Below are positions 12,912-24,294 of a stretch of DNA of 64,000 nt, piece by piece. Origin of the DNA: Nymphaea colorata (taxonomy: Eukaryota > Streptophyta > Magnoliopsida > Nymphaeales > Nymphaeaceae); the NCBI RefSeq assembly GCF_008831285.2, contig NC_045139.1, positions 13,126,354 to 13,190,353 on the forward strand, given 5' to 3'. The notes under the pieces were generated by a model. It had not been told where the DNA came from. It saw nothing but the letters and a program-made list of their open reading frames with translations, and made no database searches. A program made the position numbers and the translations under genes. Positions within the stretch are counted from its first letter, which is position 1; each line of letters begins with the position of its first letter.

Positions 12912-14900
12912 CCAATGCAATGTTCGCATCATTAAACCGATCCAAAGTATTCTCTAGCTCGCCCAATATCAATAGAACTGTTACGAGCCTACCTTGGACC
13001 CTGCCGAGAGTCCTGCTCACCAAGCGGCCGAGATGTATGAGGTGGGAATAGTCGAAGAAAACGGCTGCCAAGAGCAGCAAGGCATGGCCGAAGGTGTTGC
13101 TGAGGCTATAGCCAAAGGCGGAATGAAAGGACCAGCGGAGGCATGTTGCGTAGAATAGGCTAGACGAAGTGAGGATGATATTGCCGAGAAGACCGGAATA
13201 AGGCCGGATGCTGTCAACTCTGCGGAGACACAGCAGGCGAGGCCAAGTCTGGCCAACGATTGCCAAGAGCGCCAGGTCGACAGGGTCGCCGATGGCAACC
13301 ACGTGCGACGGGCCAGGAGCGGGTGAGGTTAACGCGGCAGAGGGCGCAAGCGATGTCGAGAGTGTCAAGCACGACAAAATGTGGCCGAAGCCGACGCCGA
13401 AAACGAATACGCGTGTATGGTCGTGGTCGAGCACGTAAAGTTGGACTGCTTCAAACAAAGTGAGGCTAACCCTATAGCCGAACGAGTTGAAGAATGCAAC
13501 CAGAAACGTAGTAAGGCTAACGACGCAACTAAGACATTCAACACACGTAACCTAATTCGAAGGGGGGTTATTCTCTACAAAATGGCAGGATATGTTGCGA
13601 TTAAGCTAGACGGCTGCAACAGCTTAAGGACTCGACGGTGCGACTACAGCAGCCTAGGGTGAACCTATGTAGGTGAAAGCTGAAGGGCTGAGCTGACATC
13701 GAGCTAGCTTGGGAGCAACCCAGGTAGGTGCGGGCGATTGAACCAGACCGTGATGAGCTTAGGCGTAACCCGGGCACATACAGGCCGAAACATCACTCAA
13801 ACCAACTTGAATAAATGTATTTGCTTTTGTTCTTAGTCTAGGTGCGTTTTCCTTGTATCGGTTTAAGATTGACTCAACGAGCTTGGCTTGAGACAGCCCA
13901 GCAACTATAAAAGGCTGGAGACTACGTGTAAATTTCATATTAAGAATTAATCAAAGAAGTTTGAGTTCTTCTCCCCGCGCGGGAACCCTTGCCGGCGAAA
14001 GCTGATGACCTTCGAGCTCTTGGATGGAGGTCCTCTGGCGAGAGTGAAAACGCCTGAAATCTCATTGGAGTAGACGCCGGAGTTTTGCTACCGAGCCTTT
14101 CAGACGACAAATTCCCTATCGCAGACGCTCATCCCAATCAGCATGCATTCCTCTTCAACACCACAGGAGGTTTAGAGGCGTCTGATTGCCCTAGAGGAAG
14201 AGCAATGATAGCTCCTGTGGTTCTAGAGCAAATCAATATCGACTGCGACGACTTCTCTCTAGAGATCATCTCTAAGTTAGTCCTGATCTAGAGATCATCT
14301 CTAAGTTAGTCCTGATCTCCGACACAACTTTTTGCTTTTGATCTAGTGTGATACAATCTAATTCGATCGAGAGATGCTGACAGATCCCACGATTTGAGCG
14401 CTGCTTGTCTAACGTGAGATCTAGATCGATTTGTCTCAGATTTCGATAGTTGATCTGTGTAAGGGAGTAGTCCTGACGAGATCGAGACGCTGATTTCGGC
14501 GATCTGTCTAACAACGACCTTAGATCGATTGTTCATAAGCTAGATCGGTTCAATTGTGTCGCAATCAATCTGTAATTGATTAAATTCTTATGTCGACGAT
14601 GTTCAGAGGACATTCTGTTGGTGAATCGAACGAGAGAGCAGCCGAAACAACCAGATCTACTATCGGTTCATCTTAGATTGCCGCAGGAAGATAACTCTGA
14701 TCAGATAGATATTTCCGACAACCAGAGTGCGGCGACTATTCTATTAGCTTTGCCTCAACTCAGGAATCATTATGGTGAAATTTGAAGCTTTTACTATATA
14801 TTTTAATACGAACTATGATGTTCTTATCTTGAATTTCAGCCTACTCAGGTTCCAATTGGGCAACCTACCCTTCCACAAGATATCCCATTATCAGGTTCTC
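12900..14900. other. Possible LTR-retrotransposon-derived stretch
   Basis: GC content rises compared with the flanks. Around 13907-13990 a TATAAAAGG box is followed by a leader-like stretch with a GC-rich CCCCGCGCGGG motif, which resembles the U3/R/U5 part of an LTR. No reverse transcriptase, integrase or gag motif was recognised, and no matching second LTR was found in the window. Tentative. Confidence 0.25.
14258..14316. repeat. Tandem 29-bp duplication
   Basis: TCTAGAGATCATCTCTAAG and the following bases are repeated head to tail with a 29-bp period (copies at 14258-14286 and 14287-14316). Confidence 0.9.
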
Positions 14901-15228
14901 CGCTTTTCCTGGAGTCGTCATATCTATGGAGTGCAAAAAAAGTATCTTCTGTTGTATACGCTCGAGCATTGAAGCCTAGGGTCGCTCTATTGTCTATCGC
15001 TCGCAGCCCGGCTAGCTTGAATCTTGCATGAAACCCGTTAAATATATTTAGTGCCATTGTGTTGACATGAAAACTTTGTTGTTGGGCCGTTGATTATTCA
15101 GTATGTTCCTTGTAACATGCTAGTGGCTGATTTGCACATATCATCAGCTATGTCAGCTGAGTGTGGAGTGTGGGTGCCGGCGCGGTACATCTCAAAAAAT
15201 TTAAGTACGGTGATACGGGAAGAGTATT

Positions 15229-15240
15229 TTATTATTATTA

Positions 15241-15285
<45 letters not shown>

Positions 15286-15286
15286 C
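15229..15286. repeat. (TTA)n microsatellite
   Basis: About 19 uninterrupted or near-uninterrupted TTA/ATT units in otherwise AT-rich non-coding DNA. Confidence 0.95.
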
Positions 15287-16459
15287 TTTTTTTATGGTTT
15301 TATCTTCAAAATTCAAAATAAAAAATTTCAAATTCATACTTCAGAATAAAAAATTTCAAATATAACAAATATAAAATTAAATAGTCTGCATAACAGTTTC
15401 AGTCATAAATGAACAAATGCACATGCACTTGAATAACACAATTACGCCAACCTGATTCATATACAAAAATCAAAATTAATTCAGTTAGTTTCCAGCCAAT
15501 TTTGAAAGTTTGAAGACCAAGAAAAAAAGCATTTCAATAAAATCAAGCTGATGTTAAGTAGCTAAAATCAGTTTCATTATTAGGGAAAACTAAAAGAATA
15601 TACAAGTTCGCCATTTATTTTATATTGTATAACAAATGACAACTAAAAGTAGTTTAAAATTTAGTAACAGGATATCAGCAAAATTTTCTAACATATATTG
15701 CAAAGCACATTTAGGAGGAGCGAGGAAGATGCATGCGAGAGACAAGGGAAGAGGTCGACGCGGGTGGTTGATTTTGTTAAAAATAAAAAAAAACCCAAAA
15801 AATTGGATAAAAATAGATCGACTCGCATTTAACCGCACCCGACTCGGGTCAAATGCAAGTCAAAAAGAACAATTTTAGTTAGGTGCGGTCAGCGCACCTG
15901 AGCTCACTGGAGGCGCACCAGCACCCACACCACGTCGACCTCAAACAGGGCGCACCCTAGTGACTTAGATCATCAGTTTCAGGGGCCATGATAGAATCAG
16001 CACGAGAACGTTATGGATGATATGGACAATGTGCAGCGGCCGGATAGTGGCAGTAACCATGGGCATAAAGGCAAACGATCAGATGTAAACTGTCACTTAT
16101 TATTGATGACGGCGTTCGTGGATGTTGGTGGAGAGCCCACTAACCACGTTAAAAACAGTGTTACCTCTGGGTCTTCCTTTGGGTCGCACGATACGTCCCT
16201 TGCTAGCTAATGCTGCGGATGCGTAACTTCTTCACACAAGCTCTTCCATTGTCGCCTTTCCTCAGGTCCGCCCTTGCTTCCCCTCTCGGCCCCTTTCGCC
16301 TTTGAGCTTTCTCTCCGCAATCTCCCATATTCCTATAGGCCACATTGTGGTACTCTTTACTCGGCTACTGCTTGCGTTCAAGCAGCCGATGCACCAGGGT
16401 TTTAATTTCTAATATTTCATAACAGGGTCTCAAATCGCCGTGGTTTTCCTGTCAGGGAG

Positions 16460-19400
16460 ATGGTTATATCCAATAACTTGGTCGTCGGGAACCCTGCTGC
16501 CTTAGAGAAGAAGAAGGCCGCCATCAGGAATGCGGGCCTCGACAAATTGCAGGTAATTTGCATGTCGTGCGCCGTGCTAGTGTGCCCCTATAGAGTTTTT
16601 TGCATAAATTTGTACCTTTTTGCGTATCTGATATGTTCCGGTTCTTCTCTTGCCTTCTTCATTAGTGAAAGGGGGCATTCTATTTACTTGATCATTCTGT
16701 TCGGAGAAGGACGTATGAGCAAGTCTTGCATAATGAAGGTCTCGGTTGTGGGTGTGCAATGAGTTTAATGACCTTTTGCTCCATCCTGCTAAGTCCGGTG
16801 CAGGTGGTGCCATGGGCAACTCTCTGTGACCTAAATCACAATCTGGAGATGCCAGTATGCAGCCTTTTGTTTCCGAAACTCTCCCTCCAGTCAATTCCGA
16901 CACTTGGTAATTGCTAAATGGAAGACCTGCCTCCGGCGAACCTGAAAGTTTTGGCGCTTTCTTGCTCGAGGAAGCCGTTAGGCTCGGGATTCAGGAGGGA
17001 CATTTTCTCCCTTGGTTTCTTTTCTGGTTAGCAGGCTCTTTTATGCTCTGCTTTGGAGCTGGAGTAGAAGTCGAGAATGGGAATACATCTTGTCTTCTTC
17101 CTGCTTATCTTTGTTCTCTAATCTCATTTTTATTCCCATCATCATTTCCATCTCCAATTCCATGCTTCTAAAAAGCCTAGGTTATCAATGAGGCTTGTGT
17201 GCGCCCAACCGAATGCTTCCCAAATCCTCATCTCTGCTTTCGTTTCCAGCTCCTAACGAGAGCCTTGTTCTTGTCGTTGATGTGTAATCTGGTATTAGGC
17301 ACATCCCTGCCAGTACAAGTAGAGGCACTATGTTCGACGGCGAAGGGAGGCTTTCTAGTAACTTGTGAATGTGGCTTACTTCGGACAGTTAGCAGTTCTT
17401 GTTTCAACTTTCAACATCAAACCACATGATGGTTTTCTGTCCACAGTTTTAATGAAGTGTAGGCGCCATCCTGGGTAACTTTGTCTTTCCAAAGCAAATG
17501 GAGAGCTGATGCTCCAGGTTCTTGCCAAGCGGCAAGATAATCTTCTGTCTCCTGAATCCATGTGCTTTGTTATTTTCTTGTTTCGTAAGATGTCACTGGG
17601 TGCCCAAGCTCTTCTCTCTCTCTCTCTCTTATGTAAGGCGCAACTGTCATAGGTTGTTCTAATGTTCTTAAATATGAATATGATAAAATAGATTGAAAAT
17701 CAACCGTTGATAAAAGTCAAGAACTGCTGTTCATTTGGCACGTAAGCAGGATTCAGGCTAGTTTCTTATCCTCAGTTTCTCATGTACTTGCTCTTATTCA
17801 TTTATAAGTACATCTAATTTATTTTGATTGCACTTGTACTGTTGTCGAACTGGAGATGCTGCTAAAACTTATTGAAGAACACATAGTATGGGGCTTGATG
17901 TTTGAGTTTTATGTTGATTTTGTAGGTCATTGCAGATTTTGATGCTACTTTAACAAAGTACTGGGTTAATGGATATCGAGGGCAGAGTAAGCTTCTGAAT
18001 CTCTTTGTACTTCATGCATTTATTCTGTGAAGTGGAGACTTTGTATGTTCTGAGTCTTCTGACCACATAATAGGCACCCATGGTCTATTGCAGCAAGGAA
18101 ATCCTGAGTACGATGTCAAGAGAAGAGAACTATTTGATTATTATCATCCTCTGGAATTCTCACCAACAATTCCCCTTGAGGAGAAAACACAGCTCATGGA
18201 AGAATGGTATCTTCTTTTGCCTTTTTTGGGTATTGAGCATTCTTCCTTTAGAGCAAACTTTGGCAAAGATAAATGTAGACATTAGGACTACTTTTAAGTT
18301 TGTAAAACTACAACCATTTGTTGAATTGACATACTACAAAAATTTGTTAGATTGGCATACTCTTCTCCGCATGCTGGTTGCAAGCATTTTTGCCCTGGTC
18401 AAGCAAATTACGGCACTATGTTATTTACTTAGTGTCTGGTTGTTTCTATGGCAACTACCTTTTATTAATAAAATTAAGTTCCTAAGAAGCTCTGCTTATT
18501 TGAATGGACTATATTTTGGGCCTACATCTCAAACCTATTTGGTTGTTGGGCCTTCATGGAGTTAGAACATTTTCTATTATGAATGCAGTTATATTGGGTT
18601 TTATGATATCCTCAGATGATTATGTCATACAGTTAAAGCTGAGGGTTCTCTGGTTTTCCTCCATGAATACTCTAGTGATGACCATAAGGAAAAGAAAGGA
18701 AAAAGGATTATGCTGAAAAGGTTATGAAGATAGTTTATAAAATGTTAAGCTTGTTATGCTTGATGGGTTTTGCAAGTGTAGGTCATCAGAATGTTAGAAA
18801 AACTGTGTGTGCGTGTGTGTGTATATGTATGTATATTTACAGTGAATTGAAATCAGCTGCTGCCGGATAGCCAAAAAATTTAAAACATGGCGTGGGTTCA
18901 AATGCTGGTGGTTGATTCAACATTTTCTAGAAAAGCATGGATCTGGGTACAGCTAGTGCATGTGTATACATGCATGTAAAGGAAACAGATATGTGCATGG
19001 ATAAAAGAATTACTCATAATTGAGTAAAATTTATATATATATATATATATATATATAACTGAAAAGTTCTAATATCATGTAGTGCAACTGGCCTGCCACA
19101 TGCAAGCAGCAACTGAACCACAGCTCTGCCCACAAGATGTTGATTTGGGTACTGCCACTGGTCAAATTGTGCACTCATGTGATGTAGTTCGAAGGATGTT
19201 TGTCATTTGCTTTAATTAAATGCAGCTAATGTCAAACGCAATTGTGAATGTTAGACTAATCTATGTATGTACTTAGTCTGTGCCATTATTTGCAAACTTA
19301 GCACAATCACATAAAATTGGCACTTAAAATTGCTAGTGTCTGCCTGTTGCACATCTGCAATTGACTACTTTGGTTATTCTTCCTCTATGTCACAGGGTAC

Positions 19401-22400
19401 TCCATGTTGATACTTGTGTATCCCCTTAAAATAGAAGTTCCAGTATGGACTTAATAAAACAGTTGTATTATTTTATCTTCTGCCATATACTGTGACACAG
19501 CTGTTAGTTTTGGAGAATAACCTGCATTCCTACCATGTAGAGGAAACTCCTGCTCAAGGAATAAACTGCTGTAAGCATTCACCAATGATTCCCAGTCATC
19601 TTCAGCACTAGTGTGAAGGAGATTAAGGCATTGCCTCTGAGCACTTGAACATCTTAGTACAACATCTCCTGCACTGGTTCCTTGCTTGTATAATTGCATT
19701 GCCTATTTATTCAACATCTACATTTCTGAGCTTGCATAGTCTACTAAACAATGTTAATTGTTATCTTAGACATGGATGAATTATACAGTTCTTACAATTT
19801 CTTCTCTGCAAATCATTTATATGATAAGTTTTTTGTGACCATGCCTTGAAATTTTTGTAGCATTTCTCTTTATTCTGTAGGACATTTTGAATCGAGAAAT
19901 AACCGCTGATGACATTTAGCTTTTTACAGAGTTAAAATAGAAAAACTCTAAAAAATTAAGGACTTCCCGTGCAAGCTATTTTTGAGCATGATTATGGAAA
20001 AAATCATAATAAGGATGTGGAGCAAAATAATTAGTGAATCTCTTCAATTATGTTTTGATATAGGAAGGAACTTATGGCATTACATATTCTTGTTTGTATC
20101 TGAAAAACTGTGTTAATACCGCTAGCTGAGTATCACCCTTACAAGAGAACCTACAGCACACACACCCTAATCCCCAGATTAGGGCTTCTTCCTCCCAGAG
20201 GAAGGACACATCAACTTACGTGATAACCCTCATTACAGCTGCCCCATCCTTATTTGTAATTGTTCTTGGGTCAGTTTAATGGGCCCAACCGCGACCCGAG
20301 ACCCGGTCAATGTCAAACTGCATATTCCATACCAGGGTGGTCGGTTTTTGACCACTCAGTTTCGGGACGGCTCTCTTTCTAATTTCCTATTACAATTTCA
20401 GGTGGGAGAAGACTCATAGTCTTCTGCTGGAGGGGGGCTCACCCATGATGCTATAAAGAGGTCTGTATCCAATGCTATCATAGAGTTTCGAGATGGAGTT
20501 GTTAAGTTGTTTGAGCTTTTGGAGGTAGGTCTTGTCCTTCTTATTTCATTTGCATTGTAAGGTTATGTTTGTACTCCCTACTTATTAAAGTTTAGTCCAA
20601 TATCTAAGATTGTGAGAAATCTTAGAGGACTTATAAAAGGGTCGATTAAGTGATCATTTTCTTTGCTTCTAGCCTTTTTGAGGTTATAACCGAAGCTGTT
20701 AGGGAGTGGATTGACAGTGGGAAACAACCAGTTCAACACTCAAACTTGGGGTCCTACATGCAGAGATGCAGTGGTCCAAAGGGGTGGACTGTAATGGCCC
20801 ACTTGTTAAAGTTTAGTCCTACATGCTCAGATGCAGTGCCTCAAGGGGGTGGACTGTAATGGCCCACTTGTTAAAGTTTAGTCACACTCTAAGTTGTGAG
20901 GAATCTTGGGGGACTGTAATTGTCTTAGTTTCTAACCTTTTTCTTGCTATAACCGAAGCTGCTAGGGGGTGGTTTATGATCTACCAGGCTAGTAGACCGA
21001 GCTCGGTGTGGAAGTGGGATGGGTTGTTATAATGTTTGGCTAGATTTTCAACTGACTTTTTTGTTTGGCTTGACAATTTTTCTGAAAAAGAGATTTAAGA
21101 ATAATAAGCAGAATATATATGTCTTTCAACTCATAGGGCTCTATGTCACATAGGTATGGGTACGAGGAAGCAGGTACGGGTACGGTGATTTTTGTCAATT
21201 TGGTAAGGCAGTATGGAGATAAATATATACATTTAATTCCAAAAAATAAAATAAAAACAAACTTCATATCATCACATAAGCTGCACAAGCAGCATTAGCA
21301 GCAAGCATAAGCAGCATAAGGGGCATAACTCATAGTCATATGCTAAAAAGGGGAAAACTACATATGATGGAGTCATCGGTGGCACTGAAAAGGGGAAAAC
21401 TACAAATGAACAGTCATATGTTAGATGGAGTTGTTCTGATGAATGTCTGCCAGCAACAGCCAAAGCAGGGGAAACTACATACGCTGCTGAAGACAGTCAA
21501 ATGAAAAAATGAAACAAAATATTACTCTACTGGCGACGCCGAAAGCTGCCGGGGATGCTGAAGAAAGCTGCGGGCACAAGGGCATATGTAAAATAGGAGA
21601 GGGAGAAAAAATTGCAGAAACCCTAAAAACAGTCAAATGAAAAAATAAAACAAGATATTACTCTGCCGGCAACGCTGAAAGCTGCTGCCGTCCCTCGCCG
21701 GTCACCACCATTGGCTGCCGAATCTCCCACTGGCAGCCGAAGGTCCTACTGTCGCTGGAGGCTGAAGCGGAAAGACGCCGCAAACAAGGCATCTGGTGGT
21801 CTTGGGTATGTTTTAACTTTTTAAGTTTTTTTTTTATGGTTTCGATCGGTTTAACGTACCCAGCTGCACCCGCGTACCGGTTTTGCCATACTGGCGTACC
21901 GCTATGGGTACGTGGGTCTCCCCCATGTACCACTGTGACATAGGCTGCAATATATTTTAGCTGGTTTTTGCTGTGTCATTCTTTTCATTCACTGATGATC
22001 CTTTTTTTTGTATTTATAAATAATGGCTGCAGTAACCAGAATATATCATTCTTGTGTATTGGAAAGACATCTGATAGAGCTCTCTCTCTCTCTCATGCAC
22101 ATGAACACATGTAGCTGGTGGAGCTGTCGCTCTTTGCTGCTAAATCGTGATCAAAATCTTATTTTGGACTTGTGATGAATTTGTTTTCTAATATTGAATG
22201 ACTGATGATACATATATTTCTTTGTGTTGTGCCAGTTACCTTAGCATGTTGTTATTTAAACTGCAGTCAGGACATAATGTTGTGTAACGTATTCTTAATT
22301 GACAGGAAAAAGGTGTGCCTATTCTAATATTTTCTGCTGGCCTTGCAGACATCATAGAGGAGGTTGATTTTTATGTGAATTTTGTTTCTTTTATATAATT

Positions 22401-24294
22401 GTAAAGTTCCAGTCATATAATTTTGGCACATTTTTTCTTGCTATAATACTTGCCAGGTTTTGGGGCAGAAACTTCATAGATCTTTCAAGAATGTGAACAT
22501 TGTGTCTAACCGCATGATATTTGATGATAGTGGGCACCTTGTGGCTTTCAGAGGTCTGAATTTCTGCCCCTCTTTTAACACTTATGTATCTTTGACAGAT
22601 AGAATGTGAAGCAAAGAAACTCCACTCCTTTTGCTTGTGTAGAAAATCAAAGTGTGGACCAATATTTTGAGTTTTTGCCAATTTTCCATGTAATGTTGGT
22701 CCATTGCAAATTGTGAAAAAAAAAATCCTTGGGGATTTGGAAGTTGATTATTTGTTTAAACTGATTTTGAATGATTAATTTTTCTTCTAAGGAATTTGAA
22801 GCACAAATAACTCTGCACACAGGAAAAACAATCCATGTTCTGAACAAGAATGAACACGCACTTGACATGGCAGCACCACTTCATAACCAACTGGGAGGAA
22901 GTTATGTAGTTGAGGATGACTTTTCTGCAATAAAAAAAAGAACGAATGTGCTGCTTCTAGGGGACCACATCGGAGACCTGGGAATGTCAGATGGTTTGAA
23001 GTATGAAAATCGCATATCGATTGGATTCTTGTATGCTACCTTCCCTTGTAAATTCAGCTTTGTATGCTGTATTAGACTGTACCTTTTGTCTTTATCTTTG
23101 GCTGCCCTAAAATTTTGCATTCACTTCACCATGTGATAGATTATGGTTTGCATAACTAGTAGTTTCTTCCTTGTCACTTTGTTGATGAATTGTGGTCATA
23201 AATTTTTGCTTCTTGAGGATGTAATAACAACCTTATGTTCATGTGGCTATGTGCAGGAATTTGTGATTGATTAATAGGAAAATAACTCCTAGAATAAATA
23301 ATTGTTGAATTCAATAAAAATAAGAGATCTCATTGAGGTACCTGAAAAGTTCATGAATGAAAGGACTTTCCACTTCAATCGTATCTATAGGCTGTTTTAC
23401 TTTTAATAGTATTCTTGGCACATTCACTTGACATTTTCTTTGCATCATAAAAAGGATATTGCTTTTCATCATGCAATGAGTGTTTGTTGCGGAATGGATC
23501 TGCTAGAGATTTTCTCTGCACTGTTTTTGTGGTATTAATAACAATATAGTAGGATCTCTTGTCTGTTTTCTGATTTTTTTACACATTTTGGCCCTTGTGA
23601 AGGGGAAACTCAATCATAATGCTCTATCCTTTCACCTTCTTTTTATGTAATCCTAACTTTGTCGCTGAAACCCTAACATTCTGCAGGGTTAGCAAAAGGA
23701 AGACCTGCAATTTATGTGCATCAATAAAGGAGGAGCATGTTTTTTATTCCCTAAGGTTGATCTGCCTGGAGGCAGGAGTGTAGGGTTCACTTATTTGTGG
23801 CTTTCTATGTGCAGCCAAAGCCTTTGTTTTTTGACGAAAATTATCTCTATGCAAGAGCATCCAAACACTTTCAACCGGTTCATTTTCTGCTGACAGCATG
23901 ACTCTGTTGCTTTCATGTTGTTTATTGTCTGGCCTTGACAGTTCCATATGCTAATTATTTTGTAAACTTCCCTGTATCTTCTGATTTCAGTTTATTATGG
24001 TTTATTGCATACTCTGTTAATCTTTATTACACCTGACCTTCATTTTGGTTCTATGTATCTGCAGGAATGATGATGTTGAAAAGTCAATTGAAGGTTATAG
24101 ACAAGCATTTGACATTGTTTTTCTGGTACATTTTGACTTCAAAATCATTTCATGTTATCTTATTACAGGCTGTCATTATAAAAATAGTAATTGATCTGTG
24201 GATTGCGATGCAGAATGATGCCTCCATGTGGGGAGTGGTTGATCTTGTTACCGAACTTGCTTCTTCATTGGAACATAGGGAAAACGAAGATTAG
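16460..24294 (+). CDS. Cytosolic 5'-nucleotidase (HAD superfamily, P5N-1/NT5C3 type), frameshifted in exon 4
   Basis: Enzyme family that dephosphorylates nucleoside 5'-monophosphates in the cytosol, with Mg2+. Nine exons: 16460-16552, 17926-17986, 18074-18206, 20402-20524, 22306-22362, 22457-22553, 22823-23030, 24065-24125, 24214-24294, all with GT-AG borders. HAD motif I is DFDATLT (Asp35 nucleophile, Asp37), motif II FSAGLADII, and motif IV GDHIGDLGMSD; KTIHVLNKNEHALDMAAP is also typical of the family. The exons sum to 914 nt, one short of a whole number of codons. In exon 4 the frame entering from exon 3 (WEKTHSLLLEGG) breaks at a run of six G (20432-20437); the conserved frame LTHDAIKRS resumes one base later. 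As written, translation stops at TAA 20454-20456 after 113 codons, losing motifs II-IV; with one more G the protein would be about 304 aa. Everything else is intact, so sequencing error and recent inactivation are both possible. Start: first in-frame ATG, fitting the family's N-terminus. Confidence 0.9.
16553..17925 (+). other. Intron 1 of the 5'-nucleotidase gene
   Basis: Begins GTAATT and ends TTTTGTAG. Open frames inside (about 60-108 codons on both strands) show no recognisable domain. A short CT run lies at about 17610-17629. No transposon recognised. Confidence 0.7.
19031..19057. repeat. (TA)n microsatellite in intron 3
   Basis: Uninterrupted TA run inside intron 3 (18207-20401) of the 5'-nucleotidase gene. 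The rest of this 2.2-kb intron holds no recognised element, apart from GC-richer sequence with an inverted CCCTAATC/GATTAGGG pair at about 20166-20183. Confidence 0.95.
20578..20985 (+). repeat. LTR-like segment with internal duplications (intron 4)
   Basis: Lies in intron 4 (20525-22305) of the 5'-nucleotidase gene. A block with TTAAAGTTTAGTC, GTGAG-AATCTT-G-GGACT and ATAACCGAAGCTG-TAGGG occurs at about 20585-20705 and again at 20868-20975. Between them a 65-bp unit beginning TCCTACATGC and containing GTGGACTGTAATGGCCCAC is repeated exactly head to tail (20752-20816, 20817-20881), with few differences. The landmarks resemble the ends of plant LTRs, but no coding part is present. Confidence 0.55.
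21141..21943. mobile_element. Candidate non-autonomous TIR transposon in intron 4
   Basis: The ends are perfect 10-bp inverted repeats, CTATGTCACA and TGTGACATAG, with weaker inverted similarity continuing inward (TAGGTATGGGTACG at the left, CATGTACCACTG at the right). A GCT triplet directly flanks both ends (21138-21140 and 21944-21946), as a 3-bp target duplication would. Inside, a segment with CAGTCAAATGAAAAAAT and GAAAGCTGC occurs twice (about 21495-21570 and 21631-21690). No transposase is encoded. The ends are not CACTA, so the superfamily is open. Confidence 0.5.

Larger units (their letters stand above)
1..16200. other. Gene-poor, repeat-rich region
   Basis: AT-rich sequence without any open frame that I recognise as protein coding. 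The longest frames (about 60-105 codons, and 208 codons at 12832-13458 on the minus strand) show no known domain and no matching exon partners. What can be described is repetitive: a short direct repeat (about 893-913 and 1061-1080), a dispersed repeat family (4630-4793 and 5505-5695), MITE-like elements, a 202-bp tandem duplication, a palindrome cluster, and a GC-richer stretch at 12.9-14.9 kb that may derive from an LTR retrotransposon. These are listed separately. Confidence 0.6.

Noticed and set aside
12832-13458. 208-codon minus-strand frame
   Set aside because: No recognisable domain, its end is a 36-bp tandem duplication, and several other frames are open over the same GC-richer stretch, so it is probably not coding.
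18880-18920. GGGTTCAAATGC, similar to a pol III B box
   Set aside because: No A box at the right distance and no tRNA cloverleaf; a SINE or tRNA gene cannot be supported.
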